DNA of 64,000 bases from an uncultured Clostridia bacterium. GTDB taxonomy: Bacteria; Bacillota; Clostridia; Christensenellales; Borkfalkiaceae. The number at the start of each line of letters is the position of its first letter. Position 1 is the stretch's first letter. Positions 56,220 to 64,000 of the stretch are shown here, in pieces. A program made the position numbers and the translations under genes. The notes under the pieces were generated by a model. That model searched no databases. It was not told the origin of the DNA and saw only the letters and a list, made by a program, of their open reading frames with translations. The stretch covers positions 19,302 to 83,301 of the forward strand of contig CANRIK010000006.1 in the NCBI GenBank assembly GCA_947630705.1, in the 5' to 3' direction.

Positions 56220-58532
56220 ATGCCTAAAAGAACAATCGACGATATTCCCGTTCTTCCCATACGCGGCAGAGTAATGTTCCCGGGCGTCACCGCGTCGTTC
56301 GACGTCGGCAGGCTGGTTTCCCTCACCGCCGTCAAACGCGCCACGGATGGGGATTCGTACATGTTTTTAACGGCCCAGCGCGAAGCGGAAAAGGAAAAAA
56401 TAGAGAATTTTTCCGAGCTTTACGAAACGGGCACCGTCTGCCGAATCCGTCAGATTTCGCGCCTTCCCGGGAACACCGTGCGTGTGACCGTGGAGGGGCT
56501 TTTTCGCGCCATAGTTGTCCGCGAAAGCGTAGACGAGCAGTCCCTTTCCGCAGACGTCGCGGAAGTTCCGCCCATAGACGGCGGCGAGGAACTCGTGGAG
56601 GCATATTTCCGTACGGCAAAGGACATCATGAGCGACATTTGCCAGAACGAGAGCCGCATATCGAAGGACGCGGCGTCCGCGCTCGACCGTTGCTCCGACC
56701 CCGACGAATTTGTCAATATCGCCGCGCATAATCTCAAATTGAACGTTGAAACCAAGCAAAAACTTCTCGAAACCGAAAGGGTTGTGGAGAGGTTGAAACA
56801 GCTCGGCAAAATTTTGAACGACGAGCTGGAAATTATGCGCCTCGAACGCAAGATAAACGCGCTTGTGCGCCAGAACATAGATAAAAATCAGAAAGAATAT
56901 TACCTCCGCGAACAGCTCCGCGCAATACACACGGAGCTGGGCGACGACGAGAGCGAAAAGGAAGAGCTCGAAAAGCGCATAAACGAAAAGGGCTTCCCCG
57001 AAGAGGTAAAGCAAAAGGCGTTGAAAGAGCTCTCGCGAATGGACAAGATGCAGGTCTCGTCGCCCGATTACAACGTGTTGCGCATGTATCTCGATTGGCT
57101 TTTGGACCTTCCTTGGAGCCAAAACACCGAGGACAACAACGACCTATCCGCCGCCGTGCGGATACTGAACGAGGACCACTACGGTCTCGATAAAATAAAG
57201 GAGCGTATAACCGAATATCTCGCCGTTTTGCAACTTACCGGCGGATTGAACGCGCCCATTCTCTGTTTCGTGGGGCCCCCGGGAGTGGGCAAAACTTCCA
57301 TAGCTTCCTCGATTGCACGTTGTCTGGGCAGAAAATTCGTTAGAATGTCTCTCGGCGGAGTCAAGGACGAGTCGGAGATACGCGGACACAGAAAGACGTA
57401 TATAGGCGCGATGCCCGGGAGGATAATAGCCGGAATAAAGAATGCCGGCTCGTCCAATCCCGTATTTCTGCTCGACGAGATAGACAAGCTCTCAACCGAC
57501 CTCCGCGGCGACCCTTCGAGCGCTCTTCTCGAAGTGCTCGATCCGGCGCAGAACTCCACATTCCGCGACAGATATCTCGAAGTGCCGTACGATTTGAGTA
57601 AAGTGCTCTTCATAACCACGGCAAACGGTCTCGATTCCATTCCGCGCCCCCTTCTGGACAGAATGGAAGTTATAGAGATCAACGGCTACACGCAGGAGGA
57701 GAAGAGAGAGATAGCCAAGCGCTATCTTATCGAAAAACGCAGGAAGGCCAACGGAGTGCCCGAAGGCAAACTTACCATTTCCGACGACGCTCTCGACAGA
57801 ATCATAGAGGGCTATACCCTCGAAGCCGGAGTCAGAAATCTCGAACGCAATATCGACGCGATTTGCCGCAAGGCCGCGGTCAGACTCGCTTCGGGCAAGG
57901 TAAAATCCGTGCGAGTCACGGCAAAGTCGGTGGAGGGCCTCTTGGGAGCGCGCCGTTACGACAGGGATTCCAAGCCGATAAAGGACGAAGTGGGCGCCGC
58001 CACGGGACTTGCGTGGACGGCGGTCGGCGGCACGACTCTGACAATCGAAGTATCCGCAATGCACGGCAAGGGCGAAGTTCTGCTGACGGGGAAACTCGGC
58101 GACGTAATGAAGGAGAGCGCGCGTGCGGCCATAAGTTATATCCGTTCCAAGAGCGCGGAGTACGGTATAGACGGCGACGCGTTCGAAACTACCGATATCC
58201 ATATACACGTGCCGGAGGGCGCCATTCCGAAGGACGGCCCCAGCGCCGGCATAACGATGGCAACCGCAATACTTTCGGCGTTTACGGGCAAGCCCGTAAA
58301 GAGCTCCGTCGCCATGACGGGCGAAATAACTCTCCGCGGCAAAGTTCTGCCCATAGGCGGACTGAAAGAGAAAGCTCTCGCCGCCTACCGCGTGGGAGTG
58401 AAGGACGTTATTATTCCGGCGGACAACAAAAAAGATTTGGAGGAAATTCCCCGTTCGGTGCGCGAGAAGCTCAATTTTATACCCGTGACCGAAGTTGACG
58501 CCGTGTTTAAAACGGCCATTGTGGGAATTTAA
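56220..58532 (+). CDS. lon: ATP-dependent protease Lon
   Basis: FVGPPGVGKTSIASSIARCLGRKFVRMSLGGVKDESEIRGHRKTYIGAMPGRII; PKDGPSAGITMATAI. Confidence 0.98.
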   Translation: MPKRTIDDIPVLPIRGRVMFPGVTASFDVGRLVSLTAVKRATDGDSYMFLTAQREAEKEKIENFSELYETGTVCRIRQISRLPGNTVRVTVEGLFRAIVVRESVDEQSLSADVAEVPPIDGGEELVEAYFRTAKDIMSDICQNESRISKDAASALDRCSDPDEFVNIAAHNLKLNVETKQKLLETERVVERLKQLGKILNDELEIMRLERKINALVRQNIDKNQKEYYLREQLRAIHTELGDDESEKEELEKRINEKGFPEEVKQKALKELSRMDKMQVSSPDYNVLRMYLDWLLDLPWSQNTEDNNDLSAAVRILNEDHYGLDKIKERITEYLAVLQLTGGLNAPILCFVGPPGVGKTSIASSIARCLGRKFVRMSLGGVKDESEIRGHRKTYIGAMPGRIIAGIKNAGSSNPVFLLDEIDKLSTDLRGDPSSALLEVLDPAQNSTFRDRYLEVPYDLSKVLFITTANGLDSIPRPLLDRMEVIEINGYTQEEKREIAKRYLIEKRRKANGVPEGKLTISDDALDRIIEGYTLEAGVRNLERNIDAICRKAAVRLASGKVKSVRVTAKSVEGLLGARRYDRDSKPIKDEVGAATGLAWTAVGGTTLTIEVSAMHGKGEVLLTGKLGDVMKESARAAISYIRSKSAEYGIDGDAFETTDIHIHVPEGAIPKDGPSAGITMATAILSAFTGKPVKSSVAMTGEITLRGKVLPIGGLKEKALAAYRVGVKDVIIPADNKKDLEEIPRSVREKLNFIPVTEVDAVFKTAIVGI

Positions 58533-58537
58533 GATAT

Positions 58538-59128
58538 ATGCTCACCGTAAAACCGCAATTTCTTTTCAGCGCGGCGAGCGCCTCGCAGTTTTTAAAGACG
58601 GAAAAGCCCGTGATTGCCGTGTGCGGAAAATCCAACGTCGGGAAGTCGAGTTTTATCAACGCCCTCGCCAACCGCAAAAAACTTGCCAAGGTCTCGAAGG
58701 AACCGGGCAGGACCCGACTTATCAACTATTTCGATATGGGCGAATTTGTTTTGGCGGACCTCCCGGGCTATGGCTATGCCCGCGTTTCAATGGAAGAAAA
58801 GGCAAAATGGGCAAGACTGCTCGACGCATTCTTTGCCGACAGGTCCAATGTCGGACATGTGTTCTGTCTCGTGGATATCCGCCACGCTCCCACCGCGGAC
58901 GACGTTCAGATGACGGAGTATTTGAATTACAATATTCTGCCGTTCACGGTAGTAGCCACCAAGTCCGACAAGCTCTCGCGAGCGCAGATAAGCCGCAGTG
59001 TAACGGTTATAGCGGCGACATTGAAGTGCGGTCCCGACAATATAATCGTAACTTCGTCGCAGACAGGCTACGGAATGGATTCCGTCCTCGCGGCGATAGA
59101 GAAAACGGTTTATCCCGAGCAGATTTAA
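58538..59128 (+). CDS. ysxC: Ribosome biogenesis GTPase YsxC/EngB
   Basis: IAVCGKSNVGKSSFINALANRKKLAKVSKEPGRTRLINYF; DLPGYGYARVS. Confidence 0.95.
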   Translation: MLTVKPQFLFSAASASQFLKTEKPVIAVCGKSNVGKSSFINALANRKKLAKVSKEPGRTRLINYFDMGEFVLADLPGYGYARVSMEEKAKWARLLDAFFADRSNVGHVFCLVDIRHAPTADDVQMTEYLNYNILPFTVVATKSDKLSRAQISRSVTVIAATLKCGPDNIIVTSSQTGYGMDSVLAAIEKTVYPEQI

Positions 59129-59167
59129 GACATAAAAAGTATAAAAAAAGACAAAGAGCATAAAAAG

Positions 59168-59198
59168 AGGCGCAACGGCCGTAAGGGCCGTTGCGCCT
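59168..59198. terminator. Terminator hairpin between convergent genes
   Basis: AGGCGCAACGGCC-GTAA-GGGCCGTTGCGCCT. Confidence 0.8.
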
Positions 59199-59253
59199 TA
59201 ACTTTATATGGTATCCCATTGAGAAATAGGGGTTATCCTCTTTTCGTCGGAAA

Positions 59254-60471
59254 TTACTTTGCGGACAGCGAAAGCAATCTGTCTATGAGAAGTCTGCCTT
59301 CCGGCAGGTATTTGCCGGTCTTTGCCGCCTCGCTCTCCGTATATCTCACGGCTCCGTTCCCTAAATCTTCGGCGTTCGAATAAATGAGATAGGGAATGGG
59401 GTCGGATGTATGCGTCTTGCAGGCGCACGGAGTGGGGTGGTCGGGACAGACGAGCATGGTAAAAGGAATATTCTTTAACCTTTCGAGGACGGTCTTTACG
59501 ACTTTGCCGTCTATCTGCTCGATAGAATATATCTTGTGTTTCGGGTCACCGTGATGTCCGCACTCGTCGGGGGCCTCCATATGAATATAAACGTAGTCGA
59601 GTCCGCCGTTTAAGAGCGCATCGCACGCGGTTTCGGCCTTTGCCTTGAAATCGGTATGATAATCTCCCGTCGCGCCCTTGACGTCTATACATTTCATTCC
59701 GGCGATAATGCCTATGCCTTTTACGAGGTCTACGGCAGAAATGACTCCGCCTTTCAGTTCGTGCAGTCTCTCGAAATTATCTATCGCCGGCTTTGTGCCT
59801 TCTCCCCATAGCCAAATGCTGTTTGCCGGTTTTTTGCCTTCGGCTATTCTCTTTAAATTGACGGGATGGTTTTTGAGAAGCTCATAACTTCTCTTCATGA
59901 ACTCCAAATAAATATCGGCGTCCTTTCCCGTAGGCAGATGTCCCGTAACGGGTTTATCCGAGATATCGTGGGGAGGAGTGAGTCCGTGTCCGGTGGAGCC
60001 GTTCTTGACGACGAGGCAATGTCTGTAAGATATCCCGGGATAAAATGTGAATTTTTCGTCGTCGAAGAATCCTTTCAGATAATTAATAAGTTCTGCGGCT
60101 TCTTCGGTAGTAATCTCTCCGGCGGAATAGTCCTCCATGATTTTGTTTTCGTAAGGCTTGCCGTCCGAGAGGGTGACGAGGTTACAGCGCAAGGTCACGT
60201 CGGTATCCGTGAGATTTATTCCCATGGATACGGCTTCGAGGGGAGAACGTCCGGTATAATATGTTTTAGGGTTGAAGCCCATGACCGACATATTTGCCAC
60301 GTCAGAGCCGGGCTTCATGCCGTCGGGCACGGTTTTGCAGAGCCCGACTTCCGAATGCGGAGCCAATTTGTCGAGGTTAGGCGTAGAAGCGGCTTCGAGA
60401 CAAGTTTTATCGCCGAGCGCGGAAATTTTCCAATCTGCCATTCCGTCGCCCAAAACTACTATGTATTTCAT
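59254..60471 (-). CDS. Cofactor-independent phosphoglycerate mutase, ApgM type
   Basis: MKYIVVLGDGMADWKISALGDKTCLEAASTPNLDKLA; VYIHMEAPDECGHHGD; CPDHPTPCACKTHTSDPIPYLI. Confidence 0.92.
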   Translation of the reverse strand: MKYIVVLGDGMADWKISALGDKTCLEAASTPNLDKLAPHSEVGLCKTVPDGMKPGSDVANMSVMGFNPKTYYTGRSPLEAVSMGINLTDTDVTLRCNLVTLSDGKPYENKIMEDYSAGEITTEEAAELINYLKGFFDDEKFTFYPGISYRHCLVVKNGSTGHGLTPPHDISDKPVTGHLPTGKDADIYLEFMKRSYELLKNHPVNLKRIAEGKKPANSIWLWGEGTKPAIDNFERLHELKGGVISAVDLVKGIGIIAGMKCIDVKGATGDYHTDFKAKAETACDALLNGGLDYVYIHMEAPDECGHHGDPKHKIYSIEQIDGKVVKTVLERLKNIPFTMLVCPDHPTPCACKTHTSDPIPYLIYSNAEDLGNGAVRYTESEAAKTGKYLPEGRLLIDRLLSLSAK

Positions 60472-60490
60472 ATTTAAATCCTCAATTCCA

Positions 60491-61162
60491 TTATGAGTTC
60501 AGATCCCAGTCTATGGGCTGTTTTCCGTGAGATATAAGATATTCGTTTGTCTTTGAAAAGTGTTTACAGCCGAAGAACCCGTTGTAGGCCGACAGCGGCG
60601 AGGGGTGCGCGCACTGTAACACGAGATGTTTTCTGCCGTCTATGAGCGGAGCCTTGCTCCTGGCGTTGCCGCCCCACAGAATGAACACCGAATTTTGCGT
60701 ATTATCCGAAATGAGTTTGATTACGCTGTCCGTGAACCATGCCCAGCCGCACTTCGAATGGGAATTTGCCATGTGTTCGCGCACTGTAAGAGTGGTGTTC
60801 AGAAGAAGCACTCCCTCGCGCGCCCATTTGGTCAAATCTCCGCACATAGGCTCCTTTATTCCTATGTCGCTCTCTATTTCCTTGAAAATATTTTGAAGGG
60901 AGGGCGGAAGCGGAACGTTCGGTTTTACGGAAAAGCACAGACCGTGCGCCTGATCGGGCTCATGATAGGGGTCCTGCCCCAAAATAACCGCTTTCAGATT
61001 ATCGATGGGGGTATAGCGGAAACAATTATATAAATCGTACATATTCGGGTACACGGTATAGTGCGAGTACTCGTATATGAGAAATTTTCTTATTTGAAGA
61101 TATCTTTCGTCCGAGAATAGTGGGGCGAGCAACTCGTCCCAACCGCCGCCGAGAGGTTTCAT
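60491..61162 (-). CDS. ung: Uracil-DNA glycosylase
   Basis: VILGQDPYHEPDQAHGLCFSVKP; GVLLLNTTLTV; QCAHPSPLSAYNGFFGCKHFS. Confidence 0.97.
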   Translation of the reverse strand: MKPLGGGWDELLAPLFSDERYLQIRKFLIYEYSHYTVYPNMYDLYNCFRYTPIDNLKAVILGQDPYHEPDQAHGLCFSVKPNVPLPPSLQNIFKEIESDIGIKEPMCGDLTKWAREGVLLLNTTLTVREHMANSHSKCGWAWFTDSVIKLISDNTQNSVFILWGGNARSKAPLIDGRKHLVLQCAHPSPLSAYNGFFGCKHFSKTNEYLISHGKQPIDWDLNS

Positions 61163-61163
61163 G

Positions 61164-61820
61164 TCACACCGTAAGTTTAATTATTTCGGGCAAATCCCTT
61201 TTTATGGAGAGGTAGCACGCTTCCAGATTTTCGAGGTACTGCCGAGTGGTCGAGCCGCTGCCGGCAATGTCGGAAATTATTTTGAAGGAGTAGCACTTCA
61301 CTTTGGCGTGCATGCACACCTGCGCGATGGCTCCCAATTCCATTTCGCGTATATCCGCACCCAGAACCTCCGTCAAGAGCTTGTAATCTTCCGGACTGTC
61401 ATTGAATCTGTCGCCCGTGGCTGCTTTTTTTGATGGGAAGCCGCTCGCAACGCAGAGCGGAAGGTAATTTTCTTTACATTCGTCGAGAGTGCCTATGGCC
61501 GTGCCGTTCAGCTGTGTAAGGTCGAAGTCGTATTGCACTGCGGCCGAAACAGCATAAGTTTTGGCTATTCCGACGCCGCCGTTCAGTCCTCCGGCGACGC
61601 CTATGTTGACGATAACGTCCGCGCCGAGGCAATCTATCGCATACTGCGCGCCGCTTGCGGCGTTAACCTTGCCGACTCCGCAAATCACCACTGCAATTTT
61701 CTGCCCGTGCGCCATACCCGTAACTATCCGTTTTCCGCAGCAAACGAAATCCTTTTCCGTTTTCATCGACTCGATGACGGGATTGGCTTCTTTTTGCATG
61801 GCGATAACAAAGCACTTCAT
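61164..61820 (-). CDS. mtnN: 5'-methylthioadenosine/S-adenosylhomocysteine nucleosidase
   Basis: GVGKVNAASGAQYAIDCLGADVIVNIGVAGGL; MELGAIAQVC; KIISDIAG. Confidence 0.93.
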   Translation of the reverse strand: MKCFVIAMQKEANPVIESMKTEKDFVCCGKRIVTGMAHGQKIAVVICGVGKVNAASGAQYAIDCLGADVIVNIGVAGGLNGGVGIAKTYAVSAAVQYDFDLTQLNGTAIGTLDECKENYLPLCVASGFPSKKAATGDRFNDSPEDYKLLTEVLGADIREMELGAIAQVCMHAKVKCYSFKIISDIAGSGSTTRQYLENLEACYLSIKRDLPEIIKLTV

Positions 61821-62288
61821 TTATTCCTCCGTACAGACCGCGCCAATACCGCAGTCGAAGCGGTAGTGGCGGACTTTCGTCCGCGTCGGCAGTCCGTCGA
61901 TAAAGATTTTTCCGTCGAAAAACTCGATACGTTTTAATGTTTCGGCGAGAGTCAGTCCGAAGAGCTTCACATACGCTTCCCTCGCCGTCCAATGCCGCAG
62001 GAAATCCTCTTCGCGAGCGATTTCTCCGCGTTCGCGCTCCGTAAACCTTGTGATTATTGCTTCGAAAGTTCTGTTTTTAAAGATTTCGAGGTCGGCGCCC
62101 ACGGGATTTTCGGATATGGCGATCAAACCTTTGTCGCCGCTGTGCGAGTATGAAAAGCAGAGGGGGTCGCCCTTCAAATAGGGCTTTCCGCTCTCCGTCT
62201 TTAAAATTTCATAAGATTTCAGTTTTGAGTCGAGCAGGTCTTTCAACCTTTCTCTTACGTTTTCGCCGCACAAATAAATTTCAATCAT
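61821..62288 (-). CDS. 4'-phosphopantetheinyl transferase superfamily protein (Sfp-like)
   Basis: GKPYLKGDPLCFSYSHSGDKGLIAISENPVGADLE; FLRHWTAREAYVKLFG. Confidence 0.88.
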   Translation of the reverse strand: MIEIYLCGENVRERLKDLLDSKLKSYEILKTESGKPYLKGDPLCFSYSHSGDKGLIAISENPVGADLEIFKNRTFEAIITRFTERERGEIAREEDFLRHWTAREAYVKLFGLTLAETLKRIEFFDGKIFIDGLPTRTKVRHYRFDCGIGAVCTEE

Positions 62289-63196
62289 AGCATAAGACTT
62301 TCAACGTATTCTATCTGCTCTTTTGTGGCGAGATTTTTAGTGAAAGCGCACGCGCTTCCGGCGGCGGTGGCAAAGTTCAGCGCCTTGAAATAGTTGTTCG
62401 TTTTGAGATATTCGTGAATGAATCCGGCAATCATGGAATCTCCGGCGCCCACCGAATTGACGAGCTGTCCGCGCGCCGCGCGCACATACATCGATTGGCT
62501 TGTTTCGGTGACCATGGCCGCGCCGGAAGAGCCCATCGAAACTATTACGTTTCTAGCGCCCATATCCTGCAACTGTCTCGCGCAGGCGTATATGCCTTCG
62601 AGGTCGGGAACGGTGGGGAGCCCGAAAATTTCGCACATTTCGTAGATATTCGGTTTAATGAGAAACGGGTGATATTTCAGCGTCTCCGTAAGCAGTCTGC
62701 CGCAGGCGTCTACAACCAGATTGATTCCGGATATATTTTTAAGTTTTTTGCAAATTGTCGCGTAAGTGGTATCGTCGAGAGTAGACGGCACGCTTCCGCA
62801 TATAATCAGCCAGTCGTTCGGTTTTAACAGCGATTTCAGCTTTCTCACAAGTTTCATGACATCGCTTTGATAAATTTCAGCGCCCGTGCCGTTTATGTCG
62901 GTTTCGGTATTGCTTCTCACCTTGACGTTTATGCGGCTCTGTCCGTCAACTTCGATAAAGTCGTATTCAAGACCCAACTCCGTAACCTTATCTCTGATAT
63001 ATTTTCCGGTGAAGCCGGCGACGAATCCGAGCGCAAGATTTTCCTCGCCCAGCTCCTTTAACGCCAGCGAGACGTTGAGTCCCTTGCCGCCCACGGCGAG
63101 TCTTTCGGCCGTAGTGCGGTTTACAATGCCGCTTTTTATGTTATTCACTTTTACATAGTAATCCAACGACGGATTAAAAGTAACCGTGTAAATCAT
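62285..63196 (-). CDS. fruK: 1-phosphofructokinase / hexose-phosphate kinase (PfkB family)
   Basis: MIYTVTFNPSLDYYVKVNNIKSGIVNRTTAERLAVGGKGLNVSLALKELG; NSVGAGDSMIAGFIHE. Confidence 0.88.
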   Translation of the reverse strand: MIYTVTFNPSLDYYVKVNNIKSGIVNRTTAERLAVGGKGLNVSLALKELGEENLALGFVAGFTGKYIRDKVTELGLEYDFIEVDGQSRINVKVRSNTETDINGTGAEIYQSDVMKLVRKLKSLLKPNDWLIICGSVPSTLDDTTYATICKKLKNISGINLVVDACGRLLTETLKYHPFLIKPNIYEMCEIFGLPTVPDLEGIYACARQLQDMGARNVIVSMGSSGAAMVTETSQSMYVRAARGQLVNSVGAGDSMIAGFIHEYLKTNNYFKALNFATAAGSACAFTKNLATKEQIEYVESLML

Positions 63197-63251
63197 ATAT
63201 AATCAATTTATATCATTTGCAAAAAAATGTCAATAAAAAACAAATAAACGG

Positions 63252-63281
63252 TTGATTTTTTTGCCGTCCGACCTGTATAAT
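63252..63281 (+). promoter_or_regulatory. Sigma-A promoter for ssrA
   Basis: TTGATT-18 nt-TATAAT upstream of the tmRNA. Confidence 0.75.
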
Positions 63282-63323
63282 AATGATAGACATTTCGGCT
63301 TTGAGAGACCTTAAAAGTCTTAC

Positions 63324-63711
63324 GGGCGAGTTTCAGATTCGATTGCCGTAGGATGGAAGGAAAAGCATACCAAAGGTCCGGCTTTGTAAAAACGGAAATT
63401 AAATTCAAACGCAGATAACAAATCTGAAAAGGTTGTAGCTTTCCCCGCAGTTCGCTCGGCAAGCTACGCCGCTTGCGCCGCTTAACATTCGCGGTCCGTC
63501 CTTGACCGGATTCCGTTGTCGGTTACGGGCGTCAATTTAACGGATAGCCGAAGGTTTTCCCTGCCGTGAGAATCGAGGTTAAATTTCTACGGCATGCGCC
63601 GAAGTTCCCCTGTGCGTCGGGGGACGAGGTCAAGTTCAAAGACGTAATAAGTATGTAGAAAGCCTTTTTGAATACGGCAAGACTCGGGTGCAAGTCCCGA
63701 CTCGTCCACCA
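63324..63711 (+). ncRNA. ssrA: Transfer-messenger RNA (tmRNA), one-piece
   Basis: 5' GGGCGAG pairs with 3' CTCGTCC-ACCA; 5' AGATTCGATTGCCG; PK1 CAAAG-GTCCG-GCTTTG-TAAAAA-CGGA; resume GCA at 63411 in AAACGCAGATAAC; AAGTATGTAGA pairs with 5' GCATAC; T-arm CTCGGGTGCAAGTCCCGA. Confidence 0.93.
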
Positions 63712-63894
63712 AAACGCCCACGGCACAAACAGCCGTGGGCGTTTTGGTTGGATATCCGTCGGGAGTTGTGTCCCGTCGAATCGAAGACCGAAGGTCTTAC
63801 TCGTCCACCAAAACGCCCACGGCACAAACAGCCGTGGGCGTTTTGGTTGGATATCCGTCGGGAGTTGTGTCCCGTCGAATCGAAGACCGAAGGT
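63700..63894. repeat. Perfect 96-bp direct repeat (63700-63795 and 63799-63894) comprising the ssrA 3' end plus terminator
   Basis: ACTCGTCCACCAAAACGCCCACGGC...GACCGAAGGT occurs twice with 99-bp periodicity. Confidence 0.97.
63711..63745 (+). terminator. ssrA terminator (duplicated at 63810-63844)
   Basis: AAAACGCCCACGGC-N7-GCCGTGGGCGTTTT. Confidence 0.85.
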
Positions 63895-64000
63895 TCTGCC
63901 GCACATACTCGGCGCAATACCGCGTCAAACTCCGCCTGCTCGGGTCGTTTACGCCGAGTAAACTCCCCGTCGTCAGTGCTCGTTTTCCTTGTCTTGCTTG

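Noticed and set aside
63616-63711. Circularly permuted (two-piece) tmRNA or separate tRNA starting at GGACGAG 63621
   Set aside because: GGACGAG here is part of the CCCC...GGGGG pseudoknot hairpin; an upstream GGGCGAG with the canonical tmRNA 5' domain, PK1 and tag frame gives a consistent one-piece tmRNA
63532-63961. Repeat-containing ORFs on both strands (63532-63906 -, 63636-63917 -, 63668-63961 +)
   Set aside because: They arise from the 96-bp duplication of non-coding ssrA/terminator sequence and overlap a structured RNA

Overview
The window is about 64 kb of compact, mostly chromosomal housekeeping sequence. It looks like a sporulation-lineage Firmicute/Clostridia-type bacterium (yqfC/yqfD, ylbJ, Rnf, T-box, Gram-positive synteny), but the taxon is an inference. 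I recognise: an anti-anti-sigma/anti-sigma/sigma module at the left edge; a MinD/MinE-like pair; yqfC-yqfD-phoH-pgpH(yqfF)-ybeY-era-yqzL-recO-ppdK; alr, fau, rsmD, coaD, DAHP synthase and prephenate dehydratase; ylbJ, a patatin and rarA; a small XRE/BspA-like LRR lipoprotein cassette; a T-box-controlled aspS-gatCAB operon; a deacetylase, a tandem-OB SSB-like protein, a MATE transporter, leuA, lgt and apbE; an rnfCDGEAB cluster; an M18 aminopeptidase, rqcH, tig-clpP-clpX-lon-ysxC, apgM, ung, mtnN, a PPTase and fruK; and at the right edge a tmRNA gene (ssrA). I saw no CRISPR array, transposase, rRNA or prophage. Items most worth a second look: (1) an ssrA gene with an inferred 24-aa tag ending ...ACAA, whose 3' terminus plus terminator is repeated as a perfect 96-bp direct repeat; (2) a MinD-like ATPase with the P-loop Lys16 replaced by Ala, paired with a divergent MinE-like ORF and no adjacent MinC; (3) a T-box upstream of aspS-gatCAB whose specifier loop reads AAC (Asn), with an adjacent GAA triplet; (4) a sigma factor flanked by two HATPase-like ORFs, one with a degenerate N-box; (5) several genes apparently transcribed leaderless; (6) a pair of wHTH-like, C-terminally membrane-anchored proteins. 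All calls come from reading the sequence; no database search was run.
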